Assembly: GCF_022539315.1 (NCBI RefSeq)
Contig: NC_066316.1
Span: forward strand, 5,161,501-5,225,500
From: Serinus canaria
Lineage: Eukaryota; Chordata; Aves; Passeriformes; Fringillidae
DNA: 64,000 nucleotides
Direction: 5' to 3'
Shown: positions 22,317-34,017 of the stretch, one piece after another
Layout: every line of letters starts with the position of its first letter
How positions within the stretch are numbered: the stretch's first letter is position 1
The notes under the pieces: generated by a model
Database searches by the model: none
Seen by the model: the letters and a program-made list of their open reading frames with translations, nothing else
Told to the model about the DNA's origin: nothing
Translations under genes and position numbers: made by a program

Positions 22317-22440
22317 TCGTGAGACTCACAAGATCGCCGTGTTCTACATCGCTGAGGGACAGGAGGACAAGTGTTCCATCCTGGCCAACGCCAGGGGAAG
22401 CCAGGCCTATGAGGATTTTGTTGCTGGGCTGGGCTGGGAG
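22317..22440 (+). CDS. RALGAPA2: RALGAPA2 exon (Rap/Ran-GAP domain), 124 bp
   Basis: It completes a Cys codon and encodes [40 protein letters not shown] and E, ending in phase 0. [12 protein letters not shown] and [15 protein letters not shown] are classic N-terminal motifs of the Rap/Ran-GAP domain also seen in tuberin and Rap1GAP. The acceptor is cccgtggcag and the donor is gtaacat. Confidence 0.97.
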
Positions 22441-23206
22441 GTAACATAATTTAGACAAGCTGCCTTGTTGCTGGTGGCACTGCACAGTTTTTAATTTAAA
22501 AAAAAAATTGCTACACACTGATGCTTAGCTGCTTTTAGCTCTTGCCATGGTCAGAGCACATTCAGCACAGGAGTTCTTTATGACATGTGTGGGTTTAATT
22601 TGCTTTGTCAGAATGGTGTGTCATAATCTAAATGCCATGGACATTTTGATGTTTGGGAAATCCAGAGTAGCTGCGTGTCACATTTAAGGATCCAAGTGCC
22701 ACACCGAGATGCAGCATCCTCAGGCTGGTGCTGTTGGGAAAACAAACAAGCCTTTGGACTCAGGCTTGACTTCAGAGAGGTGTTTCTTCTGAATGAACTT
22801 CTGGAATAATTTATTCTAAGGGTTTTTTTTCTGTAAAAATCTTCAGTTTCTTCCGTGGTTTTTCTGGTTTTTCCTCTACCTTTGGTGATGCTCCTGGCAG
22901 CGGGAGCTCAGAGCCCCACAGAGCCCTTAGCCAGCAGTCTGTGGCAGAATCTGTTTGCTGGAAGAAGGCAAAATAGCTGGGTAGATAATGACTCAGAACC
23001 TAGTTCAGAGAGATTTACTTTTAGTCAATGTCAAATACAGGCACGGGAAAGACAAATCTAACTGAAAGATCGCAGAGCTGTAGGGGAAGACTTCTTTTTG
23101 TCTGGGATGGCTATGGAAACCTAGGGTGGTGATTTCATTAGGAGCAAATCCTGATGGTGTGTCAGTGCTTTCAGGTGGCTGCTGTCTGTGCCTTTGGCTC
23201 CCTCAG
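22441..23206 (+). other. Intron, nothing notable
   Basis: This 766-bp intron has no recognisable repeat. A short plus-strand frame at 22855-23061 is unrecognised. It ends in tttggctccctcag. Confidence 0.7.
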
Positions 23207-23362
23207 GTCGACCTGTCCACGCACGGCGGGTTCATGGGCGGCCTGCAGCGCAACGGCAGCACGGGGCAGACCGCGCCCTACTACGCCACCTCCACCGTGG
23301 AGATCATCTTCCACGTGTCCACCAGGATGCCCTCTGACTCGGACGACTCACTGACCAAAAAG
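23207..23362 (+). CDS. RALGAPA2: RALGAPA2 exon (Rap/Ran-GAP domain), 156 bp
   Basis: Fifty-two whole codons encode [40 protein letters not shown] and [20 protein letters not shown] and the [11 protein letters not shown] motif are family signatures. MPSD...LTKK runs straight into the catalytic HLGND of the next exon, 6.4 kb away. The donor is gtaaagg. Confidence 0.98.
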
Positions 23363-24302
23363 GTAAAGGCTTTGCAGAGTGTTTCACAGCACTGCAGTCA
23401 CCAAGGGTGTCCATCGGAGTCTGAGCTGGAAGCAGCCTTTGCTGACTGGCCCTGGCTGTCCCTGCGTGGCCACGTGGTGCTTCTGCAGCTGGGTTAGCTG
23501 AATTAAATGGCATCTAAATTCTGGGTTCTGAAACACAATTAACATTTCCATGGTAGCCTCAAATGCCACCATGGGTAATAATATTAGCAATAATTTCATT
23601 TGTACATTGTCTGCCAGCCAAAACTGCTGTAGGTTGGTAGAACAAAGCAACCAAATGCAGCATCATCAAACCGTCCTGTGTGGAACAGCAAAGTAAAAGA
23701 GGGCTGACAGGCTCAGGAGCCCAAGCAGCCAGCTCAGAGTTCAGGACAGCAGCCAGTTAGGCACAAGTCTGACAAGCAGCCTCTGCTTCAGATAGCCTGA
23801 ACCCAGCCTAAAATTCTATTGGTATTCAGTGGTTTGTCTTTCCTAGCAAGGAGCGATTTCAGGTTATGCTATTTGCGAGCTGCTGCTTAGACTCAAAGAT
23901 TTTTGGGGCATACAAAATCTCTGCCTTTTTAATTAGGATGGGCAACTTGTCCTGCAGAGGTTGTTAGCATGCATCAGTAATGCTGCAGCAGTCATCCAGT
24001 TGGTTTCAGAATGATGTATGCCTTACTTTGAAATATAAAGGTGGAATCTCTGATTACTGGTTCTGAAAGATTGCCCAGTGTAAAGTCAGACCTTATCTTT
24101 TTTATTGTGATATCAGTCATTTAAAGAAAAGGAAAATCAGCAAAATCACATGTTTCTCTTTCTGTATGTAACTTGCTACCTTCATGGATGCATGGCTGTG
24201 AAGAAAAGTACTCTGAGTGCTTCAGGATGGAGCAGTGGGGTAGTGGTGTGTAGGTCAGGGCTGTAGAGTCTCTGTGACCATACCAGTGTAGGACTATTTG
24301 TG

Positions 24303-24620
24303 TTTTTATTGTTCCTGACCAGTATTTGTCCAGCTGCTAGACCAAAACTCCAGTGATGAATGATTTACAGTTGCCCTAGGCAACATATTCCATATTCCTA
24401 TGCTCCATTTCTTGTACTACAAAAAAAAAAAAATCTCTGGTAGTGCCTACTTTGCTTCAATTTAAGCCCATTGATTCTTATCCTATTTCACAGGGATATG
24501 AAGGGCAGATTATTTTGCAGCACACTTATGCATGTCTGAGAACTGCTGCCAGGTCTTTCCCAGACTTAGTTTTCCTGCACAAACTGTGGCCATTTGTTTA
24601 GTCCAACCTTCCCTTGCTAG
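24303..24620 (-). mobile_element. Decayed CR1 LINE fragment (minus orientation)
   Basis: Strings such as ttgccctaggcaacatattc, aatttaagcccattgattct and gctgccaggtctttcccaga correspond to the reverse complement of an old CR1 3' region. It is interrupted by an A run at 24420. It is far more diverged than the copy at 3838-4155. Confidence 0.6.
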
Positions 24621-26329
24621 TCCTGGGTTTTGTGGAAGCCTGGCAAAGACACTGGGATATGGTCTGGCTGTTGAGTAATTCATCACCTGGGAGAGGAGAG
24701 CACAGTGTGGCAGAGCTACCACAAGGGGAAGAATGGGATTTAGCTGCAAACAGTCCACTTATTCTCCTTATTTTCATCTGTGTTTTGGATTATCACAGAC
24801 ACTGAGGGTCTCGTTATTCTATTTGTCTTCCCTGTGTTTGCTCTAAGAGAATTCCTTCTCTGTGAGAAACAGAAACCAAAAGCATTTAGTAGCTGTCAGT
24901 CTCCAAGTTTTGTAGTGCCAGGAAACCAGGCCAGCTCCAGCACATGCTGTCTGCAGAAAATAACTGCAAAGGAATTGCTCTGGGAGCTTTTCAGAAAACC
25001 TGAGATCTGCTCTAGGAATGGAACCCTGCAGGCATCAAGCTGGGAATTCCAGTGAAGGACAAATCTCTGAGCAGGATCATGGACCCGAGGAGCTGCAAGC
25101 AGTGGCTCAGACCAGATGATTTCCAGAGGGCTTTTCAGTGTGTACTCATCCATGGTTCCACTCACAACAGTTTCATTCAGTTTGTCACAGCTTCTGTTGT
25201 GAGCAGACATGCAATTCTGTGCAGATCAGCAAGGATTCTTGACAGATCTTTCACACCTGCAGCTGTGAGTGGAGAAAAGGTGCATTTCAGAAGCACTGCA
25301 CTTTCTGGAAGGTGGGCAACTCTCTGGGCTTAGGTTCTTGCCTCACATTGTTGGGGCAGAATGTCCAGGTTAAAAAGATAATTTCTTCATATTTATTACT
25401 TCTTGCCATCAATGCTTTTGTTTTATGGGAGTGTGGGAGAAAAAGGTGGAAGCCCATGGCATTGATTCAGTTCCTGCTCCTACAGCTGAACTGTACCTGA
25501 TACAGGATAGTGGTGCTGGGAGGAGAGAAGTTCATCAGGATGCAATGGGGGCCACAGCTTCTTTTTTCTTGCCCTCCCTCTGGGATCTAAGGTCCCCCTA
25601 ATCTCTGAAATCTTTGTGATTGCTGGGGTTTTTCTTCTCTGCTTATTTTGCCTCAGACCAAGAGAGGCTTCATCCCTGTCAGCACACTCCCAGCTGAACA
25701 GAAGGACTGACCACCTGCTGCCCTGGGGAGCCATAGCAAGGCCATAAATTCTAGGGGCTGGGGAATTCAGCAGATGCAGTAATTTTACTTAAATATGTTA
25801 TCGTGGTTCTTTGTTTTTACTGCACGCAGCGATAAATTGAGTTCTGGTATGAATTTCCCAGAATAAGTGCATTTCCACTGGGCTGAGCTTGGCCCTTGTT
25901 TTTGTGCAGTAGAGCTGTGACTTGCAGTCTGCATTTTTTTATTTGAGGTATATGCTGGCATTATATTGCTAATTCAGGAGGGAAGAAAAAAAAAACCAAA
26001 GGGAAAAAAAAAAAAGAAAAAAGAAAAGCCCTTCTCCAAATAAGTCTTGGCCCCGACAGAAATCTTTCGTAGTGGAGTAGACAAAATTCAGCTGATCTCT
26101 TTTGCTGCTGTAGGGTTCAGCATCATTGGTTCCAAACTTTATCTGCCTGTCTTGTGGCAAGAGTGAAAATCAATCCCAGGAATGGCATCCTACAGTCCCT
26201 GTCTCATTCTGCTCAAATTGTGCTTAACAGTTTAAAGATGTGCTGCTGAATTTCTCAGTGATTTATTTCATCTTCTCCATTGTCAGAGCAGAACTTTTTC
26301 AATTCAGAAATCTGGTTGCAACCCCATAC

Positions 26330-26640
26330 TGAACTCTTGCTCCTTTGCTGCAGAAATTTGTTAGCTGGGGCTAGATTAGATTTTTAGCAGCTAATCTGAC
26401 TGCTGTAGGGGTTTGCGGAGTGGGGACAGAGCTGTGCTATTGGATTTGTCCAATTCATTTGACTCCAGGACTATAATTGCACTTATGTCTTACAAGGCTT
26501 TTATGGCCTCGGGCTGGCGAGCAGCAGAAAAACAAATTGGCAGTGATACAGTGAGAGTGAAAGGGAATGAAAGGCACACATTATCAGTCTCCAGGCAGCC
26601 CTGCTCTGGCAGGAAGTTTCTTGCTTAATTTACAAATAAA
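26330..26640. promoter_or_regulatory. Candidate conserved noncoding block in intron
   Basis: This non-repetitive, motif-dense sequence includes agcagctaatctgactgctg, a TAAT-containing stretch, and caattcatttgactccagga. The frame at 26413-26628 is open but unrecognised. It is called on texture only. Confidence 0.25.
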
Positions 26641-29489
26641 ACTTAGATTTTAGGATGGGCACACAGTCAGCCAGACAATGGGGATGTCAGGCCCCACTGT
26701 TACTTAGCAAAAGTAGCAGCCATGCCTCCCCAAAAGCAGGAATTCTTCAGTCAAACAGACGACTCCTCTCTGGAGCCAGCTGGCTGTGTAATGCAATTAG
26801 GAGGGAAAGGAGGTCACGCCGGAGGTGTGCACCGTGACCAGTGTCACCCGCGGAGCCCAGGGCCCGAGCTGGGGCTGCCCCTGCCCTCCCAGGGCTGGAG
26901 CTGGAGCTGGAACTGCCCTGCCAGGGCTGGAGAGTGCAGCCCTGGGCAGGGACAGCAGGGCTGACCCAGGCCTGGGGCTGGGGCTGTGTCCCAGCACCCT
27001 GTTAGCCAAACCAGGGCCAATTCCTGTGCCCACTGTAAATTCCTGTGCACCGGGAAGGACACGCTGCCAGTGCCAGAGCTGCCTTCCCTCAGTGTGCACA
27101 GAGCCATTGCTCCAGACTGCTGTTGGGGCTTGCTTCTAAAACCAGTCTGATTTCATGTCTGCTTTGGGATTTTTTTAAATGTAGCTTTTCTCTTTATTCC
27201 CCCCACCCCTAAACTGGGTGGGGAGCACAGCCTGGAGCTCTGGCTCCGCACGCGTCAGCCATGGGGCTTTGGACATTTCAGCACAACTTGCTGAAGTCCT
27301 TCAGGGCACTGAGTTTGCCCCACAGCTGCTGTTTTGAATAAACAACACAGGAAAATAGCAGCTGGCTTATTGTCGCTGATGAGATTATTGTAACGGCTTT
27401 TTTATCAATGGAGTTACCTCTCAGTAACAAATATTTTTTATTAATGCCAATTTTTTTTCTTGTAACATTATACCTTGTAACTGTGGTGCTTAAGGATGTG
27501 TGACTTCAAAACAAGGGCAGTAACTCAAGCTCTAAAACAAGTTGCTGGCACACGCTGGGGATTGTGGCAGACTCATGAGCACAGCAAGTGTTGGTACAGC
27601 TGAGTTCCCTTCTTCACTGAATTTTGTTCTGAAGGGCGCAATATCAGTCCAATATCAGTACCAAGTGTTTGGTTATTATCAGAACAGTTCCTTGGGATTT
27701 TAAAAAGGGTCCCTCAAGCAGTACTTGGACATATTTTGATGACTGTTTTTATAGCAGCATGTGCTATTTCTCACCCCAGAAGCCACAGGAGGCACAGCAG
27801 CACAGAGTCTTTTCTTCAGAAGAGCTGAGCTGGGTTTGTGAATTGCCCTCTGCACCTGGGCAACGGAATTGCCTTATGGAATTTTGTGTTCACATTTATT
27901 TCTTGGGCTTCCTTCAGCAGAGGAAGGTTTGCTGAGTGCCACCATTGTAGGCTCTCTGTGCAGGGAAGCCAGTGCCAGAGCTGGCTTGGGCTCAGCCTGG
28001 CAAACGTGGGCACTTCCAAATCCCTGTTGGGGGTTCCCCGAGCTCAGCTGGGCTGAGCTGGGCCCGTCCTGGGCTTTGGGACAGCCTGGCCAGGCATCCT
28101 CAGCATCTGGGACCTGCTGTGCACAAGGTCTGCTCACCCAGATGGATTTTGGGGGTGTATCTGACTAAACCTGGCATCTCACTTCTGATCACTTCGGAGC
28201 TGACCTGGCTGCACCTGGTCACGGAGAGTGAGATCAGCGTTTTGTCCTGTGTGTGAATTCCTGCTGCCTTTGGTACATGTCCGTTTGTGGCATTCCCAAC
28301 ATGAGTGTTTTCTTGTGTGCTGCTTTGTTTTTACTAAGCCTCTGCACAGATATCAAGGTGACCACAAGAATAGCAATTTCTACTTGCTCTGTACATAAAA
28401 AGCTCTAGTAATAGTGTTGTTCATGTTCCTGTGTTTTTCCAAGATAAAAATGGTTCATGTTTTTTTCAAACAGAACTAAAATTAACTTTATTCATGGGTG
28501 TAAATAAAACAGAATTATTATCTTCTGTTTAATTTAAAATAAACTGAGAATCTCAGTCCTTCTGGGAACTGAGCTTTACTTCATTCTGCTGGAACATGAA
28601 ATGTAAGCCAAGTTCACAGTTGTAACGTTTCAAAATTTTTCACAGTGTGTTGGTTTTGCCACGTTTCTTTTGTGACTGAGGGGTCCAGTTTGCCACCAAT
28701 TCATAGGAGTGGAAGTTTTTCCTTCTAAAGGCACTGCCTGGCTCTGAATAGGGAAGCCTCATCAGCACAGTGTAGGCTGATCCAAAGCGTGTTGGGGTTA
28801 GTTGTATTTTACCAGTGAAAATCACCACCTTCTTTTCCCTTTTTTCTCTCCCCCTACACAGAGTGAAGTAGCAGAGCTTCGTTTTGGCTTCTTTGTTCGG
28901 TCTGTTGTGCACATTGTTCCAGGGGTAGCACCAAATTGGAGGAGGGGGGGTGTCTTTTAAGCTTTAAGTGGGACTTAAAGTCTCTTTATGCTTGGAGCTG
29001 GCATTGTGTGTGTGGATTACATTTTAACTTTAAAGCTTACAGTTGAAACCATTGTGTGAGGCTTGTACGTGATTGCCAAATAGTTTTTGCCATCTGTTAG
29101 ATCACCTCCAGCTCCTCCAGCAGCAGAGCAAACACACACACACACGCACAGAGGCTCTCAGATGCTTTCTGTTTATGTCATGTTTAAATTTTATATGTAT
29201 TTCTTGCAGCTCTGCTCCAAATGAAAAGGTGTAACTCCCTCAGTATTTCCCATTTTTCTGTCCTTCACATTGCCCAGATATTTTGCTGACGTTTCAGGCC
29301 GGAGACCCCTCCAGACACAGTCAGTGAGGAGATGTTTGTGGATAATAAATTCAGTTATAGTGGTTCATGACAGGCAGTTTCTTGACATTCTGAGTCAAGG
29401 CATTTCATATTTCTGTGACAGCTGCCTTATTTTAGCTGGAATACAATGCTCCGTTGGTTAATGCTTTGTTGCAGTAATTCAGTTTTCCA

Positions 29490-29759
29490 TCCTAAATCAC
29501 TGTAGGTAATGTACATTTACATATCATGCTAATGGCTAGTTTGATAATGACTTAATTAAGCCATCAGACAACAATGAGTTCTAAATGAAGCAAATTATTG
29601 AGCCGATGCTTTCATGAGCAACTGGAGAAAAACAATATTTTAACTTTTCTGTAATGAAATATTCCTGCTATCGAGCATTGTAATTCAATTTGTGAGCCAT
29701 GACCCCTGGTGCAGCGTGGTTATCACTGGGATTAATAAAGAGCCAATTTGCTGTTGCAG
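29490..29759. promoter_or_regulatory. Candidate conserved intronic block just upstream of the catalytic exon
   Basis: This AT-rich run includes gacttaattaagccatcaga (TTAATTAA core), atcatgctaatggctagttt and gctttcatgagcaactggag, ending at the acceptor ttgctgttgcag. The position could suit a splicing enhancer or a transcriptional element. Texture-based call. Confidence 0.3.
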
Positions 29760-29918
29760 CTCCGTCACTTGGGGAATGACGAGGTGCACATCGTGTGGTC
29801 CGAGCACACCCGCAACTACCGCAGGGGCATCATCCCCACCGACTTCGGGGACGTCCTCATCGTCATCTACCCCATGAAGAACCACATGTTCTTCATTGAG
29901 ATCATGAAGAAGCCCGAG
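29760..29918 (+). CDS. RALGAPA2: RALGAPA2 catalytic exon with the Asn thumb, 159 bp
   Basis: Fifty-three whole codons encode [40 protein letters not shown] and [13 protein letters not shown]. The HLGND motif carries the catalytic asparagine thumb (codon 29775-29777) that RapGAP-family proteins use in place of an arginine finger. The following helix and strand ([19 protein letters not shown]) are intact, so the product should be catalytically competent. The acceptor is ttgctgttgcag and the donor is gtacgtg. Confidence 0.98.
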
Positions 29919-30839
29919 GTACGTGCTGGGTGCCTCGCTGCCTCTGCTGGGCCGTGCCACGGAGCAGCAGTTCTGCTGCTTTCAGCAGGGCTCAGTGGTT
30001 TAGAGTTTGGGGGTTGTTTTTTCCCAAATCAGTCCGTCTGTGTCAGGGGAAGGATAAGCTGAGCAATGAGCTGACTTTAAAACTGGATTTACTCATGGTG
30101 ATCAGAGTGATTGCTCATTCATTTTACAGCCATACTTAGTGCTGAGTGAAACACTCCAGAACACTCAACCCACAGAAGTTACTGGGCAAAGAACAGTATT
30201 TAAGCCATTGTGAATGTCCTGAGGCAGTGAAAGCAAACCATTCATGGTTTGAGTTCCTTGTGTGGTGTTGGGTCACTCACTGCTCTACACACGGCACCAA
30301 GCAGAACCTCACACGTCTGTGGGACTGTCATTGCCACCTGACTGGGTGGGATGATGCAGACATTGGGCATCCTGTCATCAAACAAAGTATGGGAGGTTCA
30401 CAGCCAAGACATTTTTTGGAAAAAAATGCATTTTTTCGCAAAATGTCAGAGGTGTGTGTCTGTACATCTGTGCATGTGTGTGAGAAAGCCACTGCAGTAA
30501 ATGCTCGTCTGGTACTTTATGGATGCAAAAATATGCATAAAATATACTTTGTGAAAGTAGTAATTGTGATAAATACCCTTTTCCTTATAGGAGGGACAGT
30601 ATTTGTCCAAAGGAGTAGCCAACTGTGGTAAATGCCTCCATCATATCCCGTATTGACCAGGTGTAGATGCTGTTTTTTGAGTTGTGTGTGATGGAGTGGT
30701 TGGATACTGACAACCAGTGCTATGTCAGTAGACATTTCAAACTTGAAAATTTTCTAATAGTGATTTGTTGGGGTTTTTTTTATGCTTGGTGTTGAGCTGT
30801 GCAATTTAGTTTTTGAGCATTTTAGCTTTTAGATTTTTT

Positions 30840-31640
30840 TAATGTTCCATCAGGGAAATGAGAATTTAGCGTTAGGAACACGCTTGAGACTTCTCTGGAG
30901 CGATGGAGAAAAGCTGTGTCATCTTACATATTAGTCAAAACCACCCGACGGGCAGCCAGAATAAGAGCTAACTGGAAATTTAGCGTTATCCCTACATTTA
31001 AAGTACAAACCATTACAATGTAATAAAATTAATCCAGACATTTCCAGGGCAAGTGTGGCTGACCTTTTGTTCACCAGCTACTGACCCCAGGGTGAATGAA
31101 CGAGCCTTGCAGAGAGAAATGTCTGTTGTTTGGCTTCAGTCCCTGGCATTTAAATTGCATTCCCTAATCGAATGAAAAGGCTGTCCTCTCTATCAGGTTA
31201 CAGAATCCATGGCAACATTTGGCCTTTTATATCCATAATGTTAGCCTTTTTGTTTGCAGCCAAGTAGAGACACCTGGAGCAATGTTAACATTAACCGCTT
31301 TAGCATTAATAGCTTCATTATAGAAGAATTTCTGATCAGATAGCTGTTACTTTTGTTATATTGCTTCAGCTTGTATTGTTTTCATTTTTGATCTCCCTGC
31401 TTGGCAACCCGGCAATGATTTGCAAATTTTTTTGTCTTGATTAATTAAGCAATATAATTATCAGGAACTGTGCTGCAGTCTTTGCCCGACAAAGCTTGGG
31501 AGGGAAGACAATAGTAAGTCTGTTAGTGTGAATGCATTCCACGCGTCACAGATGCACGAGGATATTGGGAACAATGAGAGGAAAAGCTGCCTGCGAGAGG
31601 GGACAAAGCATGCCAGGCAAGCTCCGCACTGCACATACCG
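30840..31640. promoter_or_regulatory. Candidate conserved developmental enhancer
   Basis: About 800 bp without repeats contains a perfect POU octamer-type palindrome ATTTGCAAAT (31418-31427). A TTAATTAA core follows near 31441, and several TAAT cores and gcattaatagcttcattata lie upstream (about 31304-31323). Base texture and motif density resemble vertebrate conserved noncoding elements. Conservation itself cannot be seen here. Confidence 0.4.
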
Positions 31641-31994
31641 CCAGGGACATGCTGTGGGTTCCCTGGGACACAGATGCCTCGTTAGATTGCAGCTCGTCAT
31701 CAGAGATTAATTCTCAGCCATTTGGTACAATAATTTACCCATTCCCCACTCTTTTAACTAGTGCTGCTTGCTGTAGAGGGGAAGTCTTTGTGCTTGGAAG
31801 GTTTATTTAACCTTGCCTACTTTTACTGCGGGCAGCAAAAAATAATGATTTTGCTGTTGGAAATTGGAATGAAGCAGGTGTTTGCAGTGGGCTGAATATT
31901 AATTTTTGCTTCACGGATAACTTGCAGTGACATTTGGAGTACTCGCAGAAGGGGATCTTTCCCTCTGTTTTTTTTAACTGATTCCTGTCAAAGC

Positions 31995-32290
31995 AGGCTG
32001 TTTGTTTGTGGTGGCCACCGAAGCCCTGTTGGCCCGGCCGGGGTGTTGGGTGCCGGACTCGGAGCGGAGCCGAGCGGGGAGCGCGCCCTGCACGTTCCGC
32101 TGGCCTCCCCCCAACCCTTGTTAGGGCAGGGCCCCCGTGCAGATGGAAGCTGAGGAGATGCAGCTCCAGTGACTTTAATGACCCTTGGCGAGGCCACTGT
32201 GTGTGCTGGGGAATGAATAATTCTGAGCCCTGTGAGCATCCGGCTCGGATCGAGGCGGGCTCCGAAGCCCTCGGCTCTGCTGCAGGTCTC
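31995..32290. promoter_or_regulatory. Intronic CpG-rich segment
   Basis: CpG is dense, especially 32029-32105 (ggcccggccggggtg, gcggagccgagcggggagcg) and again 32240-32275, inside an AT-rich intron. There is no open frame of interest. It could be an orphan CpG island or alternative promoter. Confidence 0.45.
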
Positions 32291-33880
32291 CCTGGCCAGG
32301 ATACATTCACCCTGTCCCTGGGTTACATCTGTAAATTCTGTGGTTCAGTGGTGAGAAAGTCTGCCCCGCTCCCCAGCTCCTGGTGAGTGTGAAACCGTGA
32401 ATGCAAGTGCTGTAAGCAAAACCTACTTGTCCAAAAAGCCCAGCAGGGAATTTCCCTGCCCCGGCAGCATCTGCTGATCTGACTTTACATATCTGGTATT
32501 TGTGTGGTGGTATCACTTCAATACTAGTATGTACTTAACCTCCTTATCTGTACTTTTGCATTCTTTTCGCTTGCTGTCAATGCTTCTAGACAGAGCATGG
32601 GATAAAAATTTCACTTAAAAACATTACTGCCTAGAGAGGCAAAACTTGATGCTCCATAATGTTATCATTTTGGTGGCATTGATTTTCCTCTGTCCCCTTC
32701 CCTTCCAACTGCCTGGATAGTAATGCTAGCAGTAAATTAAAAAAAAAATTGAAAAGAAGGCAAAACCACGATGGAAACATTTTACACTTTTCTGTTTTAT
32801 TGGGGAGTGGGTAATTATTTAAGTAAAGGAATGATAGAATAAATGTGTGCAGAGACAGCTGTCATTTCCAGATGTTACATTAAACCAAAATTTCTTCTGT
32901 AATTCATTGCCACTTCTAATTAGAGGAATTCCCTAGATGCAGGGGATTTATATTATTCCCTTTGTCCATTTATTGAATGACTGTCACAGTCACCCACAAG
33001 CAGTTGGAGAAGAATAATAGAGGGTATTTATTTATGTGATAAGCCTCTCTACAGATGGAAAAAATCCGTAGCTTAAATATTGATAATTGTTGCTGGCTTC
33101 TGTCTTGGGCTTTAGTTGGGGGGTTGGATTTTTCATTTTGAGTCTCTGAGAGGGAAATGAATTTGAGTACTTGCAAGTGCTGAAAGTTGTGCATTTAAAC
33201 ATCAAAATTTTCTGGGTTTGGCAGACTCAGGTCTGTTTTGTGTCTGCCCTTCTGGACATGGTTTATTTTTAGAAAGCATCTCTTGTAGTATGGTCTTTAT
33301 CTGCAGAGCCTTAGGTCACCAAAGGATGTCACACAGGGCTTTCCTGTGGAGGTGGCCCTGAAGGAGCAGCATTTGGGCACCTTGACCCACACTCCTTATC
33401 TTGCACCAGCTCAAGGTTTTTCTTCTCTTCTATGAAGTCCATGGAAGGAGTTTATAGAGGATTATCTGAAGTAAATAAGTCTTTGCAAAGCCTCCTGCCA
33501 ATGTTGGAGTCAGCCAGTGAATCAGGGTCTCCTGTTGGGATCCCAGATGGAAAACAGCTCCTAATATTCACTGCCAAAGGCATTGCAAATTCAAATTCAT
33601 AGACGGCCTAGATTGCATAGATTGCAGATTCATAGATGGCCTCAGTTTCTCCGTGTACCAAGCTTGTGCTTAGCCAGCAGAACGTTCTGAGTTGTGTGTG
33701 TCTGTGTGGTGTGCTGAGGGCAGTCATGGGGGATTTAAACACTCACCAGCCTGGGAGATGAATGTCACTCTGCAAGTCTCAGTGTGGGAAACAACGCGGT
33801 CACACTGTTTTCAAGGCAAAATGCTGTACCATTCTCCTGCAGTGGTTCTGAAGCCTGCTTTTCTGTTTTGGGGCACCCAG

Positions 33881-34008
33881 GTGCCGTTTTTCGGTCCCCT
33901 CTTCGACGGCGCCATCGTGACGGCGAAGCTGCTGCCCAGCCTGATCTGTGCCACGTGCATCAACGCCAGCAGAGCCGTCAAGTCCCTCATCCCACTCTAC
34001 CAGAGCTT
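33881..34008 (+). CDS. RALGAPA2: RALGAPA2 exon (end of Rap/Ran-GAP domain), 128 bp, U12-type donor
   Basis: It encodes [40 protein letters not shown] and QS, then two bases of a Phe codon. [11 protein letters not shown] and ATCINASRA are signatures of the C-terminal part of the domain. The acceptor is ggggcacccag. The donor is GTATCCTTT, the minor-spliceosome consensus, unlike every other donor in the window. Read-through into the intron would stop after about 12 codons. Confidence 0.97.
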
Positions 34009-34017
34009 GTATCCTTT
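34009..34017 (+). promoter_or_regulatory. U12-type 5' splice site
   Basis: The sequence GTATCCTTT is a perfect GT-AG subtype minor-spliceosome donor, recognised by U11/U6atac snRNAs. It follows ...CAG AGC TT, a poor U2-type exon end. Confidence 0.93.

Larger units (their letters stand above)
23363..29759 (+). other. Intron (6.4 kb) inside the catalytic domain
   Basis: It contains a decayed CR1 (24303-24620) and A-rich simple sequence at about 25980-26036. A GC-rich stretch with short gctgga-type repeats lies at about 26860-27000. AT-rich conserved-looking blocks lie at about 26330-26640, 27330-27480 and 29490-29759. No additional gene is evident. Confidence 0.65.
29919..33880 (+). other. Intron (4.0 kb) with candidate regulatory blocks
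   Basis: A long AT-rich motif-dense block lies at about 30840-31640. A CpG-rich segment lies at about 31995-32290, and a second AT-rich block at about 32780-33070. A small near-tandem repeat (agattgcatagattgcag flanked by two 'ttcatagaYggcct' copies) lies at about 33597-33644. No gene is seen. Confidence 0.65.
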
